A stretch of 7,412 nucleotides of DNA, taken from positions 1 to 7,412 of the forward strand of contig CALCUH010000114.1 of assembly GCA_937907165.1 (NCBI GenBank), read 5' to 3'. The DNA is from an uncultured Bacteroidales bacterium (lineage in GTDB: Bacteria > Bacteroidota > Bacteroidia > Bacteroidales > Paludibacteraceae). The notes under the pieces are model-generated. The model searched no databases. It was not told the origin of the DNA and saw only the letters and a list, made by a program, of their open reading frames with translations. The translations under genes were made by a program, and so were the position numbers. This document shows, in pieces, positions 1-7,064 of the stretch (position 1 is its first letter; every line of letters starts with the position of its first letter).

Positions 1-55
1 AAGGAGGTGGTTGTAACGTACACATGGAAGGAAGACACCGAGAAGCCGGTCATCA
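1..55 (+). repeat. Direct repeat, copy 1 (252-bp period)
   Basis: Bases 1-55 are identical to bases 253-307, including all synonymous positions; the match breaks at 56 versus 308. The offset of 252 bases is exactly 84 codons. This is the junction of the HYR modules: the last strand of one module plus the DTEKPVI start of the next. Because the window starts here, the repeat probably extends further upstream. Confidence 0.95.
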
Positions 56-3000
56 GCTTGAAGGCTGGCAGCCAGGCAGACGGCTACGACTGGGGCTGCA
101 ACCCGACCGTTGCTGCACCAGAGTTTGAATACACAGACAACTGCGACAACGACTTGACGATCGCCGTTACGACCGATGGTCCAAAGGGCGAAGGCTGCGC
201 AAAGAGCCAGACCTGGAAGGCGAACGTTAGCGACAATTGCGGCAACCCAGCCAAGGAGGTGGTTGTAACGTACACATGGAAGGAAGACACCGAGAAGCCG
301 GTCATCATCCCTTCAACCACCACAACTCCAGCAACTAACGCTGGATCATGTGAGTACACAGTTCCTGATGTGATTGCATTGGTTGAAATTAGTGATGCAT
401 GTACTGCTGATGAAGATCTGCAGATATCTCAATCTCCAGTTGTTGGAACTAAGATTACTGAGGATACCGATGTTACAATCACTGTAATAGATGGTTGCCA
501 AAATAAGAGCGAGCAAGTAATTAAGGTTACTCTTCCTGCTGTCCTTCAATCTACCATCACCTCTGCCGAGTCCTTCTGCTTCAACACCTCTGATGGTATC
601 ATTGAAGGTACCTTTGAGGGAGGTCAAGCACCTTACACTGTAAGTTGGACGGATGGTGGTACAAAAACTGGTTCACAAGATAATGTATCTAATATTAAGA
701 TAGAAAACTTGCCAGATGGCGCTTATACAGTGACTGTAACAGACAACAATGGTTGCCATATCGATTTGAATACAACTATCGCACAGTTGTCTCAAAAGGT
801 TACCGTTACAGCTGAGAGTGCCGACAAGATTTACGATGGTGTAGAGTTGACGAAGAACGAATACAGAACATCTAATAATCTTGAAAGTGGTGATGTTATC
901 ACTGATGTCGTAGTGAGTGGTAGCAGAACTGAAGTCGGAACCTCTGCAAATGTAGTTGAGTCATTCAAGATTATGCGTGGTGACAAGGATGTAACTTGCT
1001 ACTACGATACCGCTATGGTAAATGGTACATTGGAAGTGAAGTGCAAGCCAGTGACCATCACGGCTAATTCAGAAGAATTTGTTTACGACGGAAATGTTCA
1101 TACGAATGCAGGTTATGATGTAGTCGGCTTGGTTGGAACGGATAAAATCTCTGCTGTAGTGGAAGGTTCTATTCAATATGTAGACCAAAGTCCTGTGACC
1201 AACGAGTTGAAGTCGTACGAGTTCACATCAGGATCTGCAGACAACTACTGCGTAACTCCTGAGAATGGTACGTTGACCATGACTTACGAGTGTCAGAAGA
1301 TCACAATCGCTGCAAACTCCAACTCATGGACATACAACGGACAAAGCCATAGCGATGATGGTTATACATTGACCATTGGCGAGGGTGACGATGCAACTAC
1401 TGTAAATGTAGGTGCAGAAGGTATCTATACGTTCGCCAACGGAGATGTCTTGACAGTTGACGTGACAGGTTCAATCACGAATGTGTCAGAGACTCAGGTA
1501 GAGAACATTGCTACTGTGGTAAACATCAAGCATGGAACAGTGGATGTATCAAACGCATACTGCATCACGAAGAATGAGAAGGGTAGTTTGACAATCACTC
1601 CAGCCGAGTTGACCATCGCAGTAAACGATACGAAGGTTTACGATGGAACATCATTGGTTTCATCATTGGCCAAGGCAACAGCTACTGGCTTGGTAGAAGG
1701 TGATGCGTTGACTGCCGGTGTTGTAACCACCAACGGTAAGGATGTGGCTACATACAACTACGATGCAACATCTGCTATCACTACAGCATACGAGACAAAG
1801 AATGGTATTGGTAACTATACCGTAACATACGATTTGACACAAAAGATCACGAAGCGTCCAATCACCTTCACATCGGCAACCGACGAGAAGGTATATGACG
1901 GAACAGAGTTGATCAAACATGAAGTTACTGTCAGCGGAGACAACTTCGTCAGTGGCGAGGGTGCAACCTTCGATGTTACCGGTACTCGTACATTGGTCGG
2001 TACATCCGATAATACCTTCACCTATACATTCAACGAAGGAACTGACGCTAAAAACTATGATGTTACCAAGGTTGAGGGTACATTGACCGTCACAGAGAAT
2101 AAGTCGGCGATCGTGATTGCATCCGCAAACAAGTCATGGGAGTACAACTGTGCGAACCACAAGGAGGATGTCTACACGGTAACCTACGGCGGCGAGGCAG
2201 TTACATCTGTCAGTGCGGACGGCAAGGAGTTCACGTTGCCAACGGGCGACAAGTTGACGATCACGAGCACGGCTGCGGGCGTGACATACTACGACGCAAA
2301 CTACAGCGAGAACAACACGTTCACGTATGTTTTGGAGAACGACGCGCAATACCAAGGCGACCGCGACACGACGTACGGAACGTTGAGCATCGCGAAGAAG
2401 GCGTTGACGATTACCGCGGACGACGCGGAGAAGAAGTACGACGGCACAGCTTTGACGAAGAACACGTACGGCAACTCAGAGTTGGCTCCATGCGACCAAA
2501 TTGAGAGCGTAAAGGTTGAGGGCAGCATCACCATGATCGGCACGACACCGAACGTTGCGAGCGCAGCGGTCATCACGGATGGCGAAGGTATAGAACGTAC
2601 CGAGAACTATACGATAACTTACGTGCCAGGCACGTTGGAGATCAAGCCGAACGACGTGACGATCGAGATCGCGTCCATCGGCGAGACATGGACATACGAT
2701 TGCGAGAACCACACGAACGAGGTCTACACGGTTAAGTATGGCGATACAGAGTTGAGCCCAGCAGCAGACGGCAAGACGTTCACGTTGCCAACGGGCGACG
2801 AGTTGGTCATCACACCGACCGCAGCGGGAGTTAAGTACATAGGCGACAACGCAGACCGAAACAACACGTTCACCTATGTATTGGCAAACGACGATCAATA
2901 TGCTGGTGTCCGCGATACTACTTACGGAACGTTAGTGATTACTCAACGTCCAATCGTTATCACCGCAAAGGATAGCACCAAGGTATACGACAATATAGCA

Positions 3001-6000
3001 TTGACCCAAGATGGATTCTTTACTGATGGAAATGAGGCGTCTTGTGATAAGGTCGTAAGTGTTGTCATTGTCGGTTCTCAATTGGAAGTGGGAAGTAGTG
3101 TTAACAAAATTTCTGATGCGAAGATTATGGCTGGCGATCTTGATGTGACTGGAAACTATTCTATTGAATATGTTGATAATACCTTAACCGTCACCCCTCG
3201 CCACATCCTTGTCACCATCACTGGTAACACGAAGACCACCACCTTCAACGGTGCGGCACAAGACACCGCAGGTTACGTTTGGGAGGCTTCCGAGGATTTG
3301 GGATTGTACAACAACAACGACTACTTCGTATTCAAGGGTGATAGTACACTCTCTGAGACCAATGCCGATACCTACTATATGGAGTTGGCTGAGGATCAAT
3401 TCGAGAACGTCAACCACAACTTCGACGTTGACTTCAAGGTTGCGTCCGACGGTTGGATGGAAATCAAACCTCTCGATGTGATTGTCAACATCACAGGTCA
3501 TACGGATGAGGTCGTTTACAATGGAAATGACCAATATATTACCGGTTATGAGTGGAAGGCTAATACTACTCTCTACCACGTGGATGACTTCACCTACGCT
3601 GGTGACAGCATCGCTATCGGTGATACCGTCGACACTTATATGATGGATTTGAAGAGCGAGCAGTTCGCTAATGTTGATCATAACTTCGGTGAGGTGACGT
3701 TCAACATTATCTCTGACGGTTCCATCACCATCACGCCAATCACTACGCCAATCACAGTTACGGCTAACAAAATGAAGCAGGTTTATGATGGTGCTGAACA
3801 TACTTGCAACAGCTATAAGTTCACTCAAAATGTTTTGGTGGCGGGCGATACTTTGATAGCCGTTGTTGAAGGTGCTATCACGGATGTGGATTCTATTCCT
3901 AATGTAGTTACCAGCTACAAGGTCATCCGTAAACGTGATGGTGCGGATGTGACTAACAACTATACCTTTACAGAATCTGTTGATGGTTATTTGGTTGTCA
4001 CAAGGAGGAAGATTGTATTTACTTCCGCTACCGACGAGAAGTTCTATGACGGCACTCCTCTCACAAACGATTATGTCGATGTGACTCTTTCTGCTAATGG
4101 CGAAGGATTCGCACCTGGTGAGGGCGCAAGCTTCTCTGTTACGGGAAGCATTACGGAAGTAGGTACCGACAAGAACTATTTCAGCTATAAGTTATATAGT
4201 AACACAAAGGCAGGAAACTATGACATCTCCGTTGTATATGGTGATTTGACGGTTAAACAATTGACGACTCCGATCGTAATCACCGCTAACTCTAACGAGA
4301 GGGTATATGACGGAACACCTTTGACCGACAACGGCTTTACTTATACTCCGGATGTTATCGTGGAGGGCGACAAATTGGTGGCTGTCGTTGAGGGCGGTTT
4401 GACCGACTTCGGAAAAACAGCTAACAAGGTTATTTCTTATAAGGTGATGCGCGGTGACCATGAGGTTACTAGAAACTATACCTTTGGCGAATCTGTTGAT
4501 GGCTTGCTGAGCGTCACAAAACGTCATGTGACCCTCACTTCCGCTACCGATACGAAGGTTTACGATAGAACTCCTCTCACGAACGATGAGGTGGTTGTCG
4601 GCGACCAAGGTTTCGCTGAGGGTGAGGCCGCTGATTACGCTGTTACCGGTACTATCACTAACTTCGGTAAGACCGCTAACGTATTCACATATACACTGAA
4701 GGAGAACACGAAGGCTGATAACTACGTGATTGACACGATCTACGGCGTTTTGTCTATCACTAAACGTCAAACTGCTATCGTCTTCGATTATGGTTATGAC
4801 ATAAAATCCGACATCTTGCCGGGCTTCGCTGACGAGTCTTATGACAAGCCTGCGGATCCTGTGAGAAAGGGTTACGATTTCAACGGATGGGTTCCTGAAC
4901 TCCCTGAGTTGTTACCTTTGGATACTTTGACGGTTACCGCTCAATGGAACCTTATCACTTACGAGATCAAGCTTGATACGTTCGGCGTGATCACTTATAC
5001 GGTGGAGGATAACAAGGTTATCGATTTGAACGATTACACTCCTGAACGTGAAGGCTACGATTTCACTGGTTGGATGGATGAGTCGGGCACAAAGGTATCT
5101 ACCATCAGTACGGCTGACGCTAGTGCTTTGAACTTGACAGCTACTTGGCATATTGCCACCTTCGATATTAAGTATATCTCTAACGGTAAGACGTTGAAGG
5201 CTGATCCTGTCGTATTCGGCGACCCTATCACGCCAATCGCTGACCCTACCAGAACGGGCTACACGTTCGAAGGATGGAGCCCAGAGATCCCTGCAACAAT
5301 GCCTGCTGGCGGTGTCACAGTAATCGCTCAATGGAAACCTATCGAATACCATATCATCCTTCTCAGTCAAGGTGAGAATATTGGTGAGATTCCTTATACG
5401 GTTGAAACCGAGCCATTCAAGATCGATTCTTTGGACGATCGTGACGGTGAGGCGTTCGTAAGTTGGTCTTTGGACGGTGAGACGTTGGATAACGAAGGAG
5501 ACGGATTCATATTCTACCCGATGTTCATCGCAAGCGATGTGGTAATCGAGGCAGACTGGAAGATTGTGACGGATGAGTTCAATATCGTATTCAAAGTGGA
5601 TGGCGAAGAGTATATGTATTTCGTGGTTCATGAGGGTGAAGCTACCGCAGACTATGTGGCTTCTGTCAATGATCCTGTCAACAAGAGAGGATATATCTTC
5701 GACGGTTGGGATATCACTATCCCAAGCATCATGCCGAGAAAGAACCTTACGGTGAATGCGGTTTGGAAACCTATTACTTATCAACTCACTTTGAAGGATG
5801 TCGACGGATCTGATCTGGAGACTATTCCTTACAACATCGAGGATGTGGTTTCGCTTCCTACCTTCGAAAGCAAAGATGGCCTTGTATTCCTCGGATGGAC
5901 CGATGGTATCAATACCTATAGTCAAATTACTCCAGGCAGTTATGCCGAAGACTTCGAGTTGACCGCCTCTTGGGGTGTTAAGTCTTACGAGATTGTCTAT

Positions 6001-6978
6001 ATGGTTGATGGGCTCGAATATGCTAGGGATACCTTCAAGGCAGGTGAGACGATTGAGAAACTTCCTGACCCTGAAACGAACGAGGAGGGTTACGCATTCA
6101 GCGGTTGGAGCGCCATCCCTGATCTGATGCCTGCTGAGGATCTTGTTGTCAGTGGACGCTTCGAGAAGGGTGGATATATGCTTACTTATATGGTTGACGG
6201 CGAGGTCTACAAGAGCGTCCGTTATTTGTATGACGCTGCGATCTCACCTCTGAGAGCGCCTCGTAAGTCCGGTTATGAGTTCACGGAATGGAGCGGACTC
6301 CCTTCCACGATGCCTGCTAAGGATATTGTCGTGGAGTGCGTATATGGTATCGCTACCTATTCTATCGTCCTCAGAAGCGAGGGTGTTCCGGTGGATACGC
6401 TTTACTACACTATCTTCGACGATGAAATCAAACTTCCTACCATTACGGGTCCTGGTAAATTCTTCCAAGGATGGTATGACGGTAGAAAGACCGTTACCAA
6501 GATTAAGACCGGCGCTTATTCCGGTAACCTTGAGTTCTCCGCTAGATGGGTTTACGTGAACTATACGCTTACCTTCTATGTCGATGGTGTACAATACGCT
6601 AGAAATGATAACATGAGATATGGTGATGTGATCGATTTGCCGGAAGAGCCATCTAAACTGGGTCTCTATTTCATCCGCTGGGATGGAATGCCTGCAGACG
6701 GGTTGATGCCGGATAACGATCTCAAGTTGGAGGCGGTGTTCTCTGAACATGTCGGTGAGGAAAACGTCGAGGATGCTTCTTCTGTTGACGTCTATACAGA
6801 TAATCTGAATATCGTTATCCTCCGCGCCGAAAATCAAGATATCCAAGTGATGGATCTCGACGGCGTGACGATTTTCACCGGTGTGGCTGATTCTGAATCG
6901 TTCTCTATCCCGGTTCGTTACCGCGGCGCGTATATCGTCAGAATCAATAACGTTTACAAAAAGGTCCTTGCTAAGTAA
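1..6978 (+). CDS. Giant multi-repeat surface adhesin-like protein, 5'-truncated by the window
   Basis: The frame is open from base 1 to the TAA at 6976-6978, giving 2,325 visible codons without interruption. The true start lies upstream: the window opens inside a repeat whose next copy begins at 253, so the GTG at 7 is an internal valine codon. Domain order is HYR-like modules (1-540), one SprB-like module (541-795), fifteen YDG/MBG-like modules (796-4773), ten Listeria-Bacteroides repeats (4774-6753) and a C-terminal sorting-like domain (6754-6978). All these families form small beta-rich modules in secreted bacterial proteins. I see no catalytic motif, membrane helix or LPXTG signal. The likely role, by inference, is an extended cell-surface or secreted stalk/adhesin; the ligand is unknown. 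Third-position GC changes markedly along the frame, suggesting mosaic growth. A terminator follows 30 bases after the stop. Gene identity is at family level only. Confidence 0.93.
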   Translation, partial: KEVVVTYTWKEDTEKPVISLKAGSQADGYDWGCNPTVAAPEFEYTDNCDNDLTIAVTTDGPKGEGCAKSQTWKANVSDNCGNPAKEVVVTYTWKEDTEKPVIIPSTTTTPATNAGSCEYTVPDVIALVEISDACTADEDLQISQSPVVGTKITEDTDVTITVIDGCQNKSEQVIKVTLPAVLQSTITSAESFCFNTSDGIIEGTFEGGQAPYTVSWTDGGTKTGSQDNVSNIKIENLPDGAYTVTVTDNNGCHIDLNTTIAQLSQKVTVTAESADKIYDGVELTKNEYRTSNNLESGDVITDVVVSGSRTEVGTSANVVESFKIMRGDKDVTCYYDTAMVNGTLEVKCKPVTITANSEEFVYDGNVHTNAGYDVVGLVGTDKISAVVEGSIQYVDQSPVTNELKSYEFTSGSADNYCVTPENGTLTMTYECQKITIAANSNSWTYNGQSHSDDGYTLTIGEGDDATTVNVGAEGIYTFANGDVLTVDVTGSITNVSETQVENIATVVNIKHGTVDVSNAYCITKNEKGSLTITPAELTIAVNDTKVYDGTSLVSSLAKATATGLVEGDALTAGVVTTNGKDVATYNYDATSAITTAYETKNGIGNYTVTYDLTQKITKRPITFTSATDEKVYDGTELIKHEVTVSGDNFVSGEGATFDVTGTRTLVGTSDNTFTYTFNEGTDAKNYDVTKVEGTLTVTENKSAIVIASANKSWEYNCANHKEDVYTVTYGGEAVTSVSADGKEFTLPTGDKLTITSTAAGVTYYDANYSENNTFTYVLENDAQYQGDRDTTYGTLSIAKKALTITADDAEKKYDGTALTKNTYGNSELAPCDQIESVKVEGSITMIGTTPNVASAAVITDGEGIERTENYTITYVPGTLEIKPNDVTIEIASIGETWTYDCENHTNEVYTVKYGDTELSPAADGKTFTLPTGDELVITPTAAGVKYIGDNADRNNTFTYVLANDDQYAGVRDTTYGTLVITQRPIVITAKDSTKVYDNIALTQDGFFTDGNEASCDKVVSVVIVGSQLEVGSSVNKISDAKIMAGDLDVTGNYSIEYVDNTLTVTPRHILVTITGNTKTTTFNGAAQDTAGYVWEASEDLGLYNNNDYFVFKGDSTLSETNADTYYMELAEDQFENVNHNFDVDFKVASDGWMEIKPLDVIVNITGHTDEVVYNGNDQYITGYEWKANTTLYHVDDFTYAGDSIAIGDTVDTYMMDLKSEQFANVDHNFGEVTFNIISDGSITITPITTPITVTANKMKQVYDGAEHTCNSYKFTQNVLVAGDTLIAVVEGAITDVDSIPNVVTSYKVIRKRDGADVTNNYTFTESVDGYLVVTRRKIVFTSATDEKFYDGTPLTNDYVDVTLSANGEGFAPGEGASFSVTGSITEVGTDKNYFSYKLYSNTKAGNYDISVVYGDLTVKQLTTPIVITANSNERVYDGTPLTDNGFTYTPDVIVEGDKLVAVVEGGLTDFGKTANKVISYKVMRGDHEVTRNYTFGESVDGLLSVTKRHVTLTSATDTKVYDRTPLTNDEVVVGDQGFAEGEAADYAVTGTITNFGKTANVFTYTLKENTKADNYVIDTIYGVLSITKRQTAIVFDYGYDIKSDILPGFADESYDKPADPVRKGYDFNGWVPELPELLPLDTLTVTAQWNLITYEIKLDTFGVITYTVEDNKVIDLNDYTPEREGYDFTGWMDESGTKVSTISTADASALNLTATWHIATFDIKYISNGKTLKADPVVFGDPITPIADPTRTGYTFEGWSPEIPATMPAGGVTVIAQWKPIEYHIILLSQGENIGEIPYTVETEPFKIDSLDDRDGEAFVSWSLDGETLDNEGDGFIFYPMFIASDVVIEADWKIVTDEFNIVFKVDGEEYMYFVVHEGEATADYVASVNDPVNKRGYIFDGWDITIPSIMPRKNLTVNAVWKPITYQLTLKDVDGSDLETIPYNIEDVVSLPTFESKDGLVFLGWTDGINTYSQITPGSYAEDFELTASWGVKSYEIVYMVDGLEYARDTFKAGETIEKLPDPETNEEGYAFSGWSAIPDLMPAEDLVVSGRFEKGGYMLTYMVDGEVYKSVRYLYDAAISPLRAPRKSGYEFTEWSGLPSTMPAKDIVVECVYGIATYSIVLRSEGVPVDTLYYTIFDDEIKLPTITGPGKFFQGWYDGRKTVTKIKTGAYSGNLEFSARWVYVNYTLTFYVDGVQYARNDNMRYGDVIDLPEEPSKLGLYFIRWDGMPADGLMPDNDLKLEAVFSEHVGEENVEDASSVDVYTDNLNIVILRAENQDIQVMDLDGVTIFTGVADSESFSIPVRYRGAYIVRINNVYKKVLAK
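253..307 (+). repeat. Direct repeat, copy 2 (252-bp period)
   Basis: This is the second copy of the 55-base identical block at 1-55. After 307 the sequence changes abruptly to a Thr/Pro-rich linker (STTTTPATNAG) and to a different codon style, so this marks the downstream edge of the near-identical repeat array. Confidence 0.95.
541..795 (+). other. SprB-like repeat module (single copy)
   Basis: About 85 residues show the hallmarks of the SprB repeat: an early cysteine in SFCFNTSDG, a GTFEGGQAPYTVSW segment, and the closing LPDGAYTVTVTDNNGC. The family is named for repeats in the Flavobacterium gliding adhesin SprB and is widespread in large Bacteroidota surface proteins. Here it occurs once, joining the HYR block to the YDG block. 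One copy does not imply gliding. The match to the GG-x-x-PY-x-x-x-W and YTVTVTDNNGC signatures is strong. Confidence 0.85.
2104..3204 (+). repeat. Duplicated two-module unit (YDG modules 6+7 and 8+9)
   Basis: Unit one (2104-2655, 552 bases) and unit two (2656-3204, 549 bases) have the same long-then-short order. Modules 6 and 8 share the order SW/TW-x-Y-N/D-C-x-N-H, VYTV-x-YG, DGK-x-FTLPTGD, NNTFTYVL and DTTYGTL. A 21-base stretch is identical at 2230-2250 and 2779-2799. Modules 7 and 9 both carry a Cys-Asp before the V-x-V-x-GS strand. The unit therefore looks duplicated as a pair. Confidence 0.8.
3205..3750 (+). repeat. Duplicated single module (YDG modules 10 and 11)
   Basis: Two adjacent 273-base modules, 3205-3477 and 3478-3750, have the same length and a subtype of their own. 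Shared features are VTITGNT/VNITGHT at the start, FNG or YNG, AGYVWEA/TGYEWKA, DTYYMEL/DTYMMDL, a Q-F-x-N-V-x-HNF segment and a SDG-x-x-xI closing strand. They resemble each other more than any other module in the array, indicating a local tandem duplication. Confidence 0.82.
3751..4773 (+). repeat. Duplicated two-module unit (YDG modules 12+13 and 14+15)
   Basis: Unit one is 3751-4272 and unit two is 4273-4773. Modules 12 and 14 share ITVTAN/IVITAN, VYDG, VEGA/VEGG, SYKV, NYTF-x-ESVDG and a closing V-T-x-R. Modules 13 and 15 share TSATD, YDGTPLTND/YDRTPLTND, G-F-A-x-GE, VTG-x-IT and NTKA-x-NY. The DNA is also similar, for example around 3956-3993 and 4471-4508. Module 5 (1861-2103) is a more distant member of the 13/15 class. 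Confidence 0.8.
4774..6753 (+). repeat. Array of ten Listeria-Bacteroides (InlB B-repeat / Flg_new) modules
   Basis: Ten modules of 60-76 residues each end in an A-x-W-like strand and carry a central G-W or x-W motif after a G-Y/F-x-F segment. Approximate boundaries: 4774-4953, 4954-5154, 5155-5340, 5341-5568, 5569-5772, 5773-5979, 5980-6171, 6172-6351, 6352-6555, 6556-6753. The alpha subtype (modules 1, 3, 5, 7, 8, 10) has a V-D-G-x-x-Y or similar hairpin, a G-W/E-W then P-x-x-MP or LMP, and a closing V-x-A-x-W/F. The beta subtype (2, 4, 6, 9) starts with I-x-Y/T-Y-x-I-x-L, has Y-T/Y-N-I/V after the first hairpin, and W-x-D/W-S-L-D-G in place of the MP segment. The G-Y-x-F-x-G-W and MPA signatures match the beta-grasp-like B-repeat of Listeria InlB and the related Bacteroides repeat. 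Likely a spacer or stalk near the C-terminus. Confidence 0.88.
6754..6978 (+). other. C-terminal sorting-like domain (T9SS type A-like tail)
   Basis: The last 74 residues break the repeat pattern. An acidic/Ser linker (GEENVEDASSVDVYTDN) precedes a small beta domain: NIVILRAEN, IQVMDLDG, a V-x-x-FTG strand, then GAYIVRINN and the terminal KKVLAK. The order 'V-x-D-x-x-G ... G-x-Y-I-V ... K-V' and the basic end match C-terminal domains that direct Bacteroidota proteins through the type IX secretion system, after which the tail is normally cleaved and the protein anchored or released. The usual Y-P-N-P motif at the domain start is absent. A related Bacteroidales C-terminal domain of unknown function is therefore an alternative. 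Confidence 0.6.
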
Positions 6979-7008
6979 GGATTGATAGTTAATAAATATT
7001 CTTGGGGT

Positions 7009-7043
7009 GGACGTCCGCGCATTTTGTGCGGACGTCCTTTTTT
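7009..7043 (+). terminator. Intrinsic (rho-independent) terminator of the giant gene
   Basis: A perfect 10-bp stem pairs GGACGTCCGC (7009-7018) with GCGGACGTCC (7028-7037) around a 9-base loop. Inner G-T, C-G and A-T pairs could extend it to 13 bp. Six T residues (7038-7043) and a pyrimidine-rich tail follow. It lies 30 bases after the stop codon of the giant gene. There is no A-run before the stem, so it should work only on the plus strand. Each arm contains the self-complementary 8-mer GGACGTCC. Confidence 0.92.
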
Positions 7044-7064
7044 CTCTCTTTCTCGTAAACTTGT

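Larger units (their letters stand above)
1..540 (+). repeat. HYR-like, Cys-rich tandem modules (tail of one, one complete, one divergent)
   Basis: A full module of 84 residues runs 34-285, starting DTEKPVI and ending with EVVVTYTWKE. Bases 1-33 are the tail of a preceding copy. A second, divergent module runs 286-540, starting with the same DTEKPVI and ending in a KVTLPAV strand. The pattern of an initial D-x-x-x-P-x-I, a central D-N-C or D-A-C, and a final V-T-V-T-Y or V-I-K-V-T strand is typical of HYR (hyalin repeat) modules, Ig-like folds found in extracellular proteins. The complete module has four cysteines (GCNP, DNCDN, GCAK, DNCGN) and the divergent one has three, so disulfides are plausible after export. 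Family assignment is by pattern. Confidence 0.75.
796..4773 (+). repeat. Array of fifteen YDG/MBG-like modules
   Basis: Fifteen consecutive modules of 81-103 residues each start with an I/V-T-I/V-T-A/S strand, then a Y-D-G-type motif, a V-x-G-S/T-I/T-x-x-V-G segment, N-Y-x-(I/V/F) and a closing G-x-L-x-I/V strand. Approximate boundaries are 796-1050, 1051-1299, 1300-1608, 1609-1860, 1861-2103, 2104-2403, 2404-2655, 2656-2952, 2953-3204, 3205-3477, 3478-3750, 3751-4011, 4012-4272, 4273-4527 and 4528-4773. The Y-D-G site reads in order YDG, YDG, YNG, YDG, YDG, YNC, YDG, YDC, YDN, FNG, YNG, YDG, YDG, YDG, YDR. This pattern matches the YDG and MBG module families of bacterial filamentous and adhesin-like proteins. 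These form beta-rich stalks; binding activity cannot be told from sequence. Modules 3, 6 and 8 form a longer class (99-103 residues). Confidence 0.82.

Noticed and set aside
7..9. GTG as the start codon of the giant protein
   Set aside because: The frame is already open at base 1, and the same GTG occurs inside the next repeat copy at 259-261 as an internal valine. The real start is upstream of the window.
1..540. CRISPR-like or mobile-element interpretation of the 252-bp repeat
   Set aside because: The repeat is in frame, codes for an 84-residue module and has no spacer structure, terminal inverted repeats or transposase.
2136..2504. Plus-strand +1-shifted open frame (122 codons)
   Set aside because: It sits in the GC3-rich part of the giant gene where stops are rare in other frames; its product is Arg/Gly/His-rich low-complexity sequence. 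Not a frameshift of the main gene, which is intact through this region.
3184..3828. Minus-strand open frame (214 codons)
   Set aside because: Fully antisense to YDG modules 9-12. The V/I/D-rich composition is the mirror of the Thr/Asn/Asp-rich repeats. No support as a gene.
4912..5925. Long minus-strand open frame (337 codons)
   Set aside because: It lies entirely antisense to well-recognised Listeria-Bacteroides repeats; the protein has no recognisable domain and no signal around its start. It is a by-product of codon usage.
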